A model generated the notes under the pieces. It had not been told where the DNA came from. It worked only from the letters and a program-made list of their open reading frames with translations, and made no database searches. Made by a program: the position numbers and the translations under genes. From the NCBI RefSeq assembly GCF_903970965.1, contig NZ_CAJCKW010000005.1, positions 62,001 to 126,000 of the forward strand: DNA of 64,000 nucleotides. The letters are read 5' to 3'. This document shows, piece after piece, positions 34,220 through 42,242 of this stretch (position 1 is its first letter; the number at the start of each line of letters is the position of its first letter). This stretch comes from Aureimonas sp. ME7. Lineage in GTDB: Bacteria; Pseudomonadota; Alphaproteobacteria; Rhizobiales; Rhizobiaceae.

Positions 34220-36408
34220 CAATGCGCCCCCGCCTTTTGCACCGACGCGGCCGGCTTTCGGCCGGCTCCCTTGAGGAGATAACCGAGCCCCCGGAACGTC
34301 TGGTAGAAGCAGACGCCGAAGAACCACAGCGAGCCGCGAAGAAGGCCGGGATTGCGCCGCCGCGCGAGCTGGAAGGCGCGCCACTGGCCCGAATCGGCGA
34401 AGATCAGCTCGGCCATCAGCCGGTTGTGGTGCGCCCCTTCCGGCTCGAACGAGCAGCCCAGCACCTTGCTGTCCGCATCGCGCATGATGCGGGCGATGCG
34501 GATGGGGATGGTGTCGCCCCCGATCTCGCGGTCGATCCGCACTCGCAGGACGGCCTTGGCGCCCTTCTCGAAATCCGCCGGAAGCGAGCCGACGACGCGC
34601 GCGGCGATGCCGGACACGGAGACGTTCTCGATCGTGCCCGGCAGTTCGGTCTCTCCGACGACGATCTGGCACCGCCGCTTGAGCGAGATGCGCCGATCCG
34701 AGGTCGGGGTGCCCCTTTCCGATACGACGCCGAGCGCGCAGCCGGCGATCAGGAGGTTGAGGACGTTCCAGGCGCCGACCACCATGGTGAGATCGGCCCG
34801 GTAGGGCTCGGTCATCACCCGGTAGACGGTGGCGACCAGCCCGAGAACGAGAACCGCGAAGATGATGTAGAACGGCAGCCCGATCTCCGACACGCGGCTG
34901 ACCGCGATCGACTCCTCCTTGGACGTCACGTTGAAGGTCGGCTTCTTGGGATGAAGGATCACGGAAACCACGGCGGGCAGGAGATGCACGCTCTGCACAT
35001 ACTCGTAGAGCTCCGAGATCCAGGGCCATCGGAACGAGCCGTACATGTAGTTCTGCATCATCAGGTTCACGGCCATGTAGGTCAGGGTGTAGGCCACGAA
35101 CTCGCCCGACGAGGCGGTGAAGATCTGCAGGTCGAAGAACAGGTAGAAGAGGGGCGCGATCAGGAAGATGAGGCGCGGAAACGGAAACAGCCAGAACAGC
35201 GTCGAGGACATGTAGCAAAGGCGCTGCGGGAACGAGAGGCCGCTCTTCAGGATCGGGAAGCGGAAGAACAGGATCTGCATCATGCCCTGCGCCCAGCGCG
35301 AGCGCTGGCCGATGAAGGAGGCGAAGGTCGCCGGCTGAAGCCCGGCGATCAGCGGCTTGTCGATATAGATGCTGTTCCAGCCTCTCGAGTGCAGCTCGAT
35401 CGCCGTTTCACAGTCCTCGGTGATCGACACGCCGGAGAAGCCGCCGGTCTCGTTCAGCGCCTCGCGGCGAAGGAGCGCCGCCGAGCCGCAGAAGAAGGCC
35501 GCGTTCCACTTGTCGAGCCCGCGCTGGATGATGCCGTAGAACATCTCGTTTTCCGACGGCATCGAATCGAAAGTCTGAAGGTTGCGCTCCAGCGGATCGG
35601 GGTTGAGGAAGAAGTGCGGCGTCTGCGCCAGGAACAGGCGCGGGTCGTCCTCGAAGTAGCCGACGGTTTCGGCCAGGAAGTCGCGGGCCGGCGCGTGGTC
35701 GGCGTCGAACACGGCGATCAGCTCGCCGGTGGACTGCGTCATGCCGTTGTTGAGGTTGCCGGCCTTGGCGGACGTGTTGCGCGCACGCGTGAGGTATCGC
35801 GCGCCCAGATCCTCGCAGAGCTGCTTCAACTCGGCATGACGCCGTTCGGCGGCCTGCGCGGAGACCATGTCGTCGGACTGGCGCTTCTGCTCCGACCCAC
35901 CGTCGTCCAGCAGCCAGACGGTGAAGCGATCGGGCGGATAGTTCATCGCGAGCGCCGAGGCGATCGTGTTGGCGAGAAGCTTGGTCGGCTCGTTGTAGGT
36001 CGGGATGAAGACGTCGACGGTGGGGGGACGACGATCGGGGTCGAGCCGGCGGGACGGGCGCGGGGGCACGGGAGCCGCCACCACGAACAGGCTGAGCGCC
36101 AGCATGAACACGCTGTACATCTCGGCCAGATACAGGAGGAAGCCGGGGATGAAGTTCTCGAGCTGGTTGATCGGTGGCAGCGTCGAGGTCGTGCGCCAGT
36201 AGACGTAGCGCAGCACGATCGACGTGCCGAGCGCCAGCGCCACCAGCCGCCAGACGCCGCCCAGATCGAACGCCTTGAGGATGATCATGACGCCCAGAAC
36301 GAAGAGAACGGCGAAGAGCTGAGCCTGAAGGCTGACCGGCAGCGTGATCACCCCGATCGCCAGGATCGACGTCACGATCCAGAGAAGGGTTGTGCCGATC
36401 CTCAACAT
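34219..36408 (-). CDS. bcsA: Cellulose synthase catalytic subunit (BcsA) with altered PilZ arginines
   Basis: A 729-residue GT2 membrane enzyme that polymerises UDP-glucose into beta-1,4-glucan and extrudes it. Visible are DDG (168-170), DAD (235-237), the TED catalytic base (330-332) and QRSRW (368-372) of the QxxRW motif. The gating-loop region is in FNVTSKEES (about 492-500). The PilZ part keeps NxSxxG (595-600). Where c-di-GMP-binding BcsA has RxxxR, this protein reads DRRISLKRRC (571-580), with no arginine pair at spacing four. The start follows GGAGG by seven bases. About eight membrane segments are present. Catalysis looks intact; the mode of c-di-GMP control is open. Confidence 0.93.
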   Translation of the reverse strand: MLRIGTTLLWIVTSILAIGVITLPVSLQAQLFAVLFVLGVMIILKAFDLGGVWRLVALALGTSIVLRYVYWRTTSTLPPINQLENFIPGFLLYLAEMYSVFMLALSLFVVAAPVPPRPSRRLDPDRRPPTVDVFIPTYNEPTKLLANTIASALAMNYPPDRFTVWLLDDGGSEQKRQSDDMVSAQAAERRHAELKQLCEDLGARYLTRARNTSAKAGNLNNGMTQSTGELIAVFDADHAPARDFLAETVGYFEDDPRLFLAQTPHFFLNPDPLERNLQTFDSMPSENEMFYGIIQRGLDKWNAAFFCGSAALLRREALNETGGFSGVSITEDCETAIELHSRGWNSIYIDKPLIAGLQPATFASFIGQRSRWAQGMMQILFFRFPILKSGLSFPQRLCYMSSTLFWLFPFPRLIFLIAPLFYLFFDLQIFTASSGEFVAYTLTYMAVNLMMQNYMYGSFRWPWISELYEYVQSVHLLPAVVSVILHPKKPTFNVTSKEESIAVSRVSEIGLPFYIIFAVLVLGLVATVYRVMTEPYRADLTMVVGAWNVLNLLIAGCALGVVSERGTPTSDRRISLKRRCQIVVGETELPGTIENVSVSGIAARVVGSLPADFEKGAKAVLRVRIDREIGGDTIPIRIARIMRDADSKVLGCSFEPEGAHHNRLMAELIFADSGQWRAFQLARRRNPGLLRGSLWFFGVCFYQTFRGLGYLLKGAGRKPAASVQKAGAH

Positions 36409-36637
36409 GCGATGCCCTCCACGGACGCAAACGCTCCGTCAGCCACTCTTTGCGGATGAGAAAGCCCCGCCTTCCCGCCTACCGCTGCTGCGAAGCCGAA
36501 GCTCCCGCCCTGAAATTCTTGCGCCTGCCCCCACCACATTCAACGCCAAGCGCCTCCACGTCCACCAGTTATGGTTGATGCTGTATTAAGGAGGCCACAC
36601 GGGGCGGAAGGCCGAGGTCCGGCGAAATCTCGAAGGT
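36409..36637 (-). other. Leader region of bcsA
   Basis: The 229 bases between bcsN and bcsA include the bcsA ribosome-binding site (GGAGG near 36418-36422 on the minus strand). They also hold an AT-richer stretch around 36560-36590 that could hold a second promoter, and no clear hexamers or gene are seen. The separation means bcsN may be transcribed apart from bcsABZ. Confidence 0.4.
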
Positions 36638-37669
36638 TCAGCAACCCGCATCCCCCTTCAGCCGGCCATCGGCGCAGACAACCGGAGCGGGCACCACCGG
36701 ACGCACGGCCGCGCCTGCCTCCAACGGAGTGGTCCCACCCGACTGGCCCGGCATCGCTGCCGGCGACGTGCTGGAAAAACCACCGACGGAGGCGCCCGGC
36801 GGCGGCGGGACGGCGGGTCCGATCGGAGCCGGAAGGGGTTGGAGAACCGGGGCCGGCGCGGCGGGCGCGGCTCGGCGAACCGGTGGCCGCCGGCGAACCG
36901 GCTGGACCGCGGGCGCCGGCGGGTCCTCGACCAGAACGTCGGCCGGCGCGGCGACGAGGCCGGCGGAGACCGGCGGCTCGGGATAGATCGGTGCGCCGGT
37001 TTCGCCGAGTTCGGGCGACGGGCTCGGCGGCGCGCCGTAGGGAACCCAGCTGAAATGGTTGAGGAAGGCATTGATACCGAGGCCGTACATCGTGGCCAGA
37101 AGTTCGTTCTCGCTCGCCCCTGCGGCGCATAGGCGCAGCCGCATGTTGATGATGCCGCGCGGGCGCAGGAGCAGCGTGGCATGGTCGGTCCCGCTCATGC
37201 GCTGCCAGGCGTAGACGCAGGTCGTATTGCCCAGCCGACCGCTCGCGTAGCCGAAGGGCCCGTAGCGATTCTGGACGTAGAGGGCCGACCGGCGCATGGC
37301 GACGCCGGGAAACTCCTGCCGCAACTCGGCCGATATGTTGGTGACCGCCAGCGATCGCTCCGACAAGGGCGTGCGCCCAGACGTCGACGTATCCACCGGC
37401 CCGATGAACTGGACGCGCATGGCGTTCTGGACGGTGACCCCGCCCCCGCCCGACAGGACGATCTCCTGTTCGACGCCGTTGCTGTAGCGCTGCTCGAGGA
37501 CCCCCACCACCGACGGCCCGCCGGCCGGCGGAAGCACGAACGCCTCACGCGGGGAAACATCCCGCACCGCCGAGAACCGATCGATCTCACCCCGGCCGGC
37601 GCAGCCCGAAAGGATCAGGAGCACCGACATCGCGAGACAAGAGCTGATCGTCGAAGAAGGAACACGCAT
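36638..37669 (-). CDS. bcsN: Cellulose biosynthesis lipoprotein BcsN
   Basis: A 343-residue lipoprotein: the signal sequence ends in the lipobox LSGC (Cys23). A conserved N-terminal domain (about 25-215) follows, with VGVLEQRYSNGVEQEIVLSG and NTTCVYAWQRM typical of the BcsN family found in Hyphomicrobiales cellulose clusters. The C-terminal third is a low-complexity Pro/Ala/Arg region, a likely periplasmic or cell-wall spacer. It lies upstream of bcsA on the same strand. BcsN is required for or aids cellulose export in rhizobial relatives; its exact role is not settled. Confidence 0.85.
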   Translation of the reverse strand: MRVPSSTISSCLAMSVLLILSGCAGRGEIDRFSAVRDVSPREAFVLPPAGGPSVVGVLEQRYSNGVEQEIVLSGGGGVTVQNAMRVQFIGPVDTSTSGRTPLSERSLAVTNISAELRQEFPGVAMRRSALYVQNRYGPFGYASGRLGNTTCVYAWQRMSGTDHATLLLRPRGIINMRLRLCAAGASENELLATMYGLGINAFLNHFSWVPYGAPPSPSPELGETGAPIYPEPPVSAGLVAAPADVLVEDPPAPAVQPVRRRPPVRRAAPAAPAPVLQPLPAPIGPAVPPPPGASVGGFSSTSPAAMPGQSGGTTPLEAGAAVRPVVPAPVVCADGRLKGDAGC

Positions 37670-38066
37670 CGTGGACAGCGAACACCATTGCCGGATTCGA
37701 ATCGTACCTAGTTGATAATCTCCTTAGCTTAGCTTGCCCGAGACTCAACAGCAGGTTGCAACCCCCGTTATGTCACTCTTACGTTCGGAAGTCGAAACAT
37801 GCTGGACTTATCCACCACAACCGGGAAGCCTGCCCTGAGACACCAAACGAGGAACGGGGGATAGCCGAGCGCAACATCGGGAGGCGAACCGCGAACGGGA
37901 TGGGATGCATGCGGGACGAACGCGATCATCTACCGGGGCGGACGACGCAGCGCACCGCGTCCCGAAACATCCGGCGGACGGCAACCCACGCGCCGCCGAC
38001 CGGGAATGCACCCGTCATTACACCCGCATCTTTTCTGCCTAAGTCTATTCACCGTATCAGCGTTTC
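37670..38066. other. Divergent intergenic region, bcsN / diguanylate cyclase
   Basis: A 397-base gap that must hold promoters for the cellulose operon (minus) and the diguanylate cyclase (plus). The segments at 37708-37740 (GTTGATAATCTCC and flanks) and 38020-38060 are relatively AT-rich and are the best places for them. A 104-codon open frame crossing the gap on the plus strand shows no recognisable features and I do not call it. Confidence 0.5.
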
Positions 38067-40490
38067 ATGATGCCGAGTTTGCCGAACGACCCCCTTTCAA
38101 GACCCCGCCGCCTATCGGATCGAGCGGTCGGTCGGCGCCAGCCGCGGCTGAGAAACCGAACCGTCTACTGGATGGGGCTGATCCTGCTCCTGCTCGGCTT
38201 CTGCGGTGCGTCGGCCGTGACGCTGGTGGAGTTGCGCAACGACAGTTGGGCCGCGGCCAACGGGACGGCCCAGAACCTCCTCACCGTGTTCTCGCAGGAT
38301 GTGGAAAACGATATCCAGACCTACGACCGTGCGATCTCCACCGTCGTCAACAAGCTGGAAAACTCATCCCTCGGCCAGCTGGAACCGGACCTGCAACAGG
38401 AGTTCCTCTTCGATGGAGCGCTGGTGGCGCCCTATTTCACCAGCATTCTCGTTCTCGACCGCGATGGGAATGTCGTTCGCGATGCCGGCGGGATACCGCC
38501 GAGACGCGACAATTTTTCCGACCGGACCTACTTCCAAGTCCATGCCAACGGCACCGCACGCGGCCTCTATATCAGCGCGCCGTTTCAACGGCGCCTGACG
38601 GGAAGCGACGACGTGCTGGGCCTCAGCCGGCGGATCAACGCCCCTGACGGCAGTTTCGGGGGCGTCGTGGTCGGCACTCTGCGCCTGAGCTATTTCCGCG
38701 CGCTGTTGGAGAGAACCACACTCGGCCCGCAAGATTCGATCAGCCTCGTATCGGACAGGGGCACGCTCGTGATGCGCAGCCCCTACCATGCGGATCAGAT
38801 CGGGCGCGACTTCTCGAACACCGAGAATTTTCGCAACTTCATATCGCGGCCCCAGGGGACCTTCACGGGCAAATCGACGGTGGACGGGGTAACGCGCGTC
38901 TACAATTTCGCCCGCGTCGGCTACCTGCCCCTCATTCTGAATGTCGCACTGTCCTACGACGACATCTTCATAGCGTGGCGTGAACAAGCCTTCGTGATCA
39001 TCGGGATTCTCGCGTTCCTTTGCCTTCTCACCACCCTTCTGGGCCTGGTGGTGCGCCGCGAGTTCAAAAGGCGCGCGTCGGCCGAGGCGAAGACGCGAGA
39101 AAGCGAAGCGCAATACCGCCTGTTGGCCGACCACGCGACGGACCTGATCCTGCGCCTCGACGAGGGACTGACGCGCCGCTACGTTTCGCCGGCCTCGCGC
39201 ACCATGCTCGGCTTCGAACCCGGCGAGATGGTGGACCGCAAGACGCGCGATCTCATCCATCCCGACGACTGGCCGATCGTCGAACGGATCGCCGACGAAG
39301 CGACGAGCAGCGACACCTATGCCGAGGCGGTCTACCGGCTGAAGCACAAGGCGGGACATTACGTCTGGGTGGAGGGACGATATCGGCATGTGGCGCGCGA
39401 CAAGGGATTCATCGTCGTCCTGCGCGATATATCTCAGCGCAAGAGCGCCGAACTCGAGCTGGAGGCGGTACATGCCGAACTGGCGCGAAGGGCCGATACG
39501 GACGGGCTCACCGGCCTTGCCAACCGCAGACGCTTCGACGAGATGCTGCGTGCCGAGATCGCTCGCGCCGGAGAAAAAGGCGCGCCAATCTCCATGCTGC
39601 TGATCGACGTAGATCGGTTCAAGCTCTACAACGACAATTACGGCCATCCGGCAGGCGACGAGTGCCTGCGCCGGGTCGCGCAGGCCATCGCCTCCAGCAT
39701 TCGCGGCGACGACTTCTGCGCCCGCTACGGCGGCGAGGAAATGGCGGTCATTCTTCCCGACACCAACGAGGACGACGCGCAACTCGTCGGCGAGCGGGTC
39801 CGGCGCGCGGTGGAGCAGCTGCAACTCGTCCACGAGTTCAACCAGGGCGGCTACGTCACGATCTCGGTCGGCTGTGCCATGCAGCGCGTTCCGGCCAACG
39901 ACAACGCGGCGGAGAAGCTGATCACGACCGCCGACCGGGCGCTCTACGAAGCCAAGCGGACGGGCCGCAACAAGGTGGTCAACGCCGCCTCCCTCGAATC
40001 GCCGACCCCCCTGCCCGCTCTGGTCGACGACAAGGCGCGTCTTCGCGCGGTGGCGGATTTCCGCGAACGCATCACACAGGACGGCGCGCCCGATCTCGAC
40101 CAGGTCGCACGCGCCGCCGCCCAACTTCTGGATACGCCGATCTCGTTCATATCGCTTGTCGGGCGGGACGAGCTGACGCTGATCGGCCGCTACGGGGTGA
40201 ACGTGCAGAGCGCCGCGCGCGACGCGGGGTTCTGTTCCTACACGATCGCGGGCAACGAGCCGATGGTGGTGACCGATGCCCAGGCCGATGTCCGATTCCG
40301 CGACAGTCCGCTCGTGCGCGGCAAGGACGGGCTTCGATACTATGCCGGAGCGCCGCTGGTGGACCCCCACAGCGGCGAGACGGTCGGCGCCGTGTGCGTT
40401 CTCGATCGGAAGCCGCGCGAGGACACGTCGGCCTCCGATCGCGAGATCCTGAAGAACCTGTCGCAGATGGTGACGAACGAGATGAAGTAG
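38067..40490 (+). CDS. Membrane sensor diguanylate cyclase: dCache-PAS-GGDEF-GAF
   Basis: An 807-residue signalling enzyme. A first membrane helix (about 34-55), a periplasmic dCache-type sensor (about 60-300) and a second helix (about 307-330) are followed by PAS (345-458), GGDEF (475-640) and an unusual C-terminal GAF domain (660-805). The active site is GGEEM (555-559), preceded by an intact inhibitory RxxD site (RGDD, 546-549); LLIDVDRFK supplies the metal Asp. It should make c-di-GMP from GTP. It is divergent from the cellulose operon, so it is a natural candidate to activate BcsA. The ATG at 38067 or the next codon may be the start. Confidence 0.9.
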   Translation: MMPSLPNDPLSRPRRLSDRAVGRRQPRLRNRTVYWMGLILLLLGFCGASAVTLVELRNDSWAAANGTAQNLLTVFSQDVENDIQTYDRAISTVVNKLENSSLGQLEPDLQQEFLFDGALVAPYFTSILVLDRDGNVVRDAGGIPPRRDNFSDRTYFQVHANGTARGLYISAPFQRRLTGSDDVLGLSRRINAPDGSFGGVVVGTLRLSYFRALLERTTLGPQDSISLVSDRGTLVMRSPYHADQIGRDFSNTENFRNFISRPQGTFTGKSTVDGVTRVYNFARVGYLPLILNVALSYDDIFIAWREQAFVIIGILAFLCLLTTLLGLVVRREFKRRASAEAKTRESEAQYRLLADHATDLILRLDEGLTRRYVSPASRTMLGFEPGEMVDRKTRDLIHPDDWPIVERIADEATSSDTYAEAVYRLKHKAGHYVWVEGRYRHVARDKGFIVVLRDISQRKSAELELEAVHAELARRADTDGLTGLANRRRFDEMLRAEIARAGEKGAPISMLLIDVDRFKLYNDNYGHPAGDECLRRVAQAIASSIRGDDFCARYGGEEMAVILPDTNEDDAQLVGERVRRAVEQLQLVHEFNQGGYVTISVGCAMQRVPANDNAAEKLITTADRALYEAKRTGRNKVVNAASLESPTPLPALVDDKARLRAVADFRERITQDGAPDLDQVARAAAQLLDTPISFISLVGRDELTLIGRYGVNVQSAARDAGFCSYTIAGNEPMVVTDAQADVRFRDSPLVRGKDGLRYYAGAPLVDPHSGETVGAVCVLDRKPREDTSASDREILKNLSQMVTNEMK

Positions 40491-40612
40491 GGCGAGCGTG
40501 GCGGCCCGCCCGAGACGCCGCGTCGAAGCCTTGGCTATTTTCTCGTCGACCCGACACGACAGCCAAGCGGGAAAAATCCGTCCTACGCCCTTCGACCGAC
40601 GTGTAGTTCACG

Positions 40613-40641
40613 TTCCTTATTGTCTATTATTTTGGTATATA
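40613..40641 (+). promoter_or_regulatory. Candidate promoter for the flavin reductase-like gene
   Basis: TTCCTT (40613-40618) and TATATA (40636-40641) are 17 bases apart within the most AT-rich stretch of the neighbourhood, about 100 bases before the ATG at 40741. The -35 match is poor, so this is tentative. The remaining bases of the 40491-40740 gap hold no gene. Confidence 0.3.
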
Positions 40642-40740
40642 GTCCTCCGGCAGGGCGTCGCCCTCGCTTTATGTTGGCGAGATCAATGAGAGGGCGCGTG
40701 TTCTGCCCGCTCGCCGAACCCCGATCGTGCAAGGTGGTCC

Positions 40741-41286
40741 ATGTCCGTCGCGATTTCCGCTGCCAATCCGTCCCGCCCCGTTCCCAACCTTAAGGGATTA
40801 CGCCCCGTGTTCGGACTGAAGGACGCGATGCGCCACCTCGTCGGGGGCGTATGCGTGATCACGGCGGGGTCCGGTGCCGATCGGACGGGCGCGACCGTGA
40901 CCTCCGCCCATTCGCTGGCGATGGATCCCGAAACCATGCTCGTGTCGATCAATCTCTCGTCCTCGACCTGGCCGGTGATCGAGCGCTACGGGCACTACGG
41001 GGTCAACCTTCTGGCCCATTACCAGCAGCCGATCGCGGATCGCTTCGCCGGGCGTGGCGGCCTGAAGGGCGCGGACCGCTATGCCGGCGCCGAATGGGAA
41101 GTTCTGGAAACCGGTGCCAGCCTTCTGACCGATGCATTGGCGGTGGTGGATTGCGAGGTCGAGCGGGTCGTCGAGCATCACAGCCACGCCCTCATCTTCG
41201 GCGCGGTGCGCGCCGTGCGCCTCGGAGAGGGCGAACCCCTCGTCTACAGCCATGGGCGCTATGGCCACTATCCCGTTTCGGGCTGA
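40741..41286 (+). CDS. Flavin reductase-like FMN-binding protein
   Basis: A 181-residue protein with the flavin reductase-like split-barrel fold, as in reductase components of two-component monooxygenases. Typical patterns are AMRHLVGGVCVITAG, GATVTSAHSLAMDPETMLVSIN and YGVNLLAHYQQPIADRFAG. It would bind FMN or FAD and reduce it with NAD(P)H in the cytoplasm. No monooxygenase partner is adjacent: upstream is the diguanylate cyclase, downstream the convergent iron operon. A free-flavin role, perhaps in ferric reduction next to efe genes, is only speculation. Confidence 0.85.
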   Translation: MSVAISAANPSRPVPNLKGLRPVFGLKDAMRHLVGGVCVITAGSGADRTGATVTSAHSLAMDPETMLVSINLSSSTWPVIERYGHYGVNLLAHYQQPIADRFAGRGGLKGADRYAGAEWEVLETGASLLTDALAVVDCEVERVVEHHSHALIFGAVRAVRLGEGEPLVYSHGRYGHYPVSG

Positions 41287-41371
41287 GACCGAGGGCTGGG
41301 ACCACACCATGGGAAACCGGGCCGTCTTGTCTTCGACATGCAGCCGGAGGTGACCGGAAATTACTGGTGAT

Positions 41372-41402
41372 GGCGGGGGCGCCGCAAAACGGCGCCCCCG
41401 CC
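41372..41402. terminator. Bidirectional hairpin terminator
   Basis: A perfect 13-bp GC-rich stem, GGCGGGGGCGCCG (41372-41384) with its complement (41390-41402), and loop CAAAA. It lies between the convergent flavin reductase-like gene and the last efe-operon gene. There is no strong T-run, but position and stability fit a terminator for both. Confidence 0.8.
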
Positions 41403-41410
41403 ACGTCGTC

Positions 41411-42223
41411 TCAATCGAGGCCGAGCTTGCCGCGCAGGGTGGAAAGATCCTCGGCCAGCGTGTTGACGTTGGCGGCAAGCACCTTCCGGTCGCCGTCGGT
41501 CAGCTCGGAATAGTGGGCATAGCCCTCGCCCTTGCGATACTTGGCCAGCGTCGTGTCGACCGTCTGGAAGCTTCCGTTGACCTTTTGGACGAAGGCCGTG
41601 TCGTCCTTTTCGATCAGCGGGCGCACGAGGTCGAAGATCTTGCGCGAGCCGTCGAAGTTCGCCTTGAAGTCCCAGAGATCGGTGCCGCTGTAGCGGTCCT
41701 CTTCGCCGGAAATCTTGGTGGCGGCCACTTCTTCCATCAGCGCGGCGGCGCCGCCCACGACCTTTTCGGGCGGCAGGGCGAGATCGCCGATGCGCTTTTC
41801 GAGATCGGCGACGTCAGCCATCAGCTTGTCGGCGACGGGCGCGAGCCCGTCCGTCGAGCCTTCCGCGAAGAGACCGTGCTCCAGCTTGTGGAAGCCGATG
41901 AAGCCGGGGTCCTTCTCGGCCTGTTCGTGATCGTCGGCGCGCGAGTCGATCGAGGCGTCGAGATCGCTGAAGAGTTCGGCGATCGGCTCGACCGCCTCGT
42001 AGCTCATGCGCGTCGGGGCGAAGAGGGTCTTCGCCTTCTCGAGGTCGCCGGCCTTCACCGCGTCGGTGAAGCTCTTGGTGTCGCGCGTCAGCTGCTCCAG
42101 CTTCTCGGACACGTAGATCTTGTACTCCGCCACCGGCTGGACGATGTCCAGCGGCGATACGGCGGCGAGCGCGGAGCCCGCGCCCAGGAGGATCGAGAAT
42201 GCGGCGAGAGATCGTGTCAGCAT
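41411..42223 (-). CDS. Second periplasmic M75-type iron-uptake protein (EfeM-like)
   Basis: A 270-residue periplasmic protein with a signal peptide (cleavage near ALA-A, about residue 20). Its single M75/imelysin-like domain carries the HxxE motif in GFHKLEHGLF (His112-Glu115). It lacks the cupredoxin domain of full EfeO and so matches the short EfeM/Algp7 type. It should bind ferric or ferrous iron for the EfeU permease. It is the last gene of the efe operon, 20 bases after efeB, and is followed by a strong hairpin. It is a second M75 copy besides the EfeO at 43550. Confidence 0.85.
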   Translation of the reverse strand: MLTRSLAAFSILLGAGSALAAVSPLDIVQPVAEYKIYVSEKLEQLTRDTKSFTDAVKAGDLEKAKTLFAPTRMSYEAVEPIAELFSDLDASIDSRADDHEQAEKDPGFIGFHKLEHGLFAEGSTDGLAPVADKLMADVADLEKRIGDLALPPEKVVGGAAALMEEVAATKISGEEDRYSGTDLWDFKANFDGSRKIFDLVRPLIEKDDTAFVQKVNGSFQTVDTTLAKYRKGEGYAHYSELTDGDRKVLAANVNTLAEDLSTLRGKLGLD

Positions 42224-42242
42224 GGGGTCTCCAGGTCTTGCG

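Noticed and set aside
33913-36459. An 848-codon plus-strand frame opposite bcsA and bcsB
   Set aside because: Mostly charged antisense residues without hydrophobic core; bcsA and bcsB are certain.
37756-38070. A 104-codon plus-strand frame in the bcsN/diguanylate cyclase gap
   Set aside because: No ribosome-binding site, odd composition, and it overlaps the cyclase start; likely chance.
38364-40370. A 668-codon minus-strand frame opposite the diguanylate cyclase
   Set aside because: Antisense shadow of a gene with strong GGDEF and PAS motifs; composition is not protein-like.
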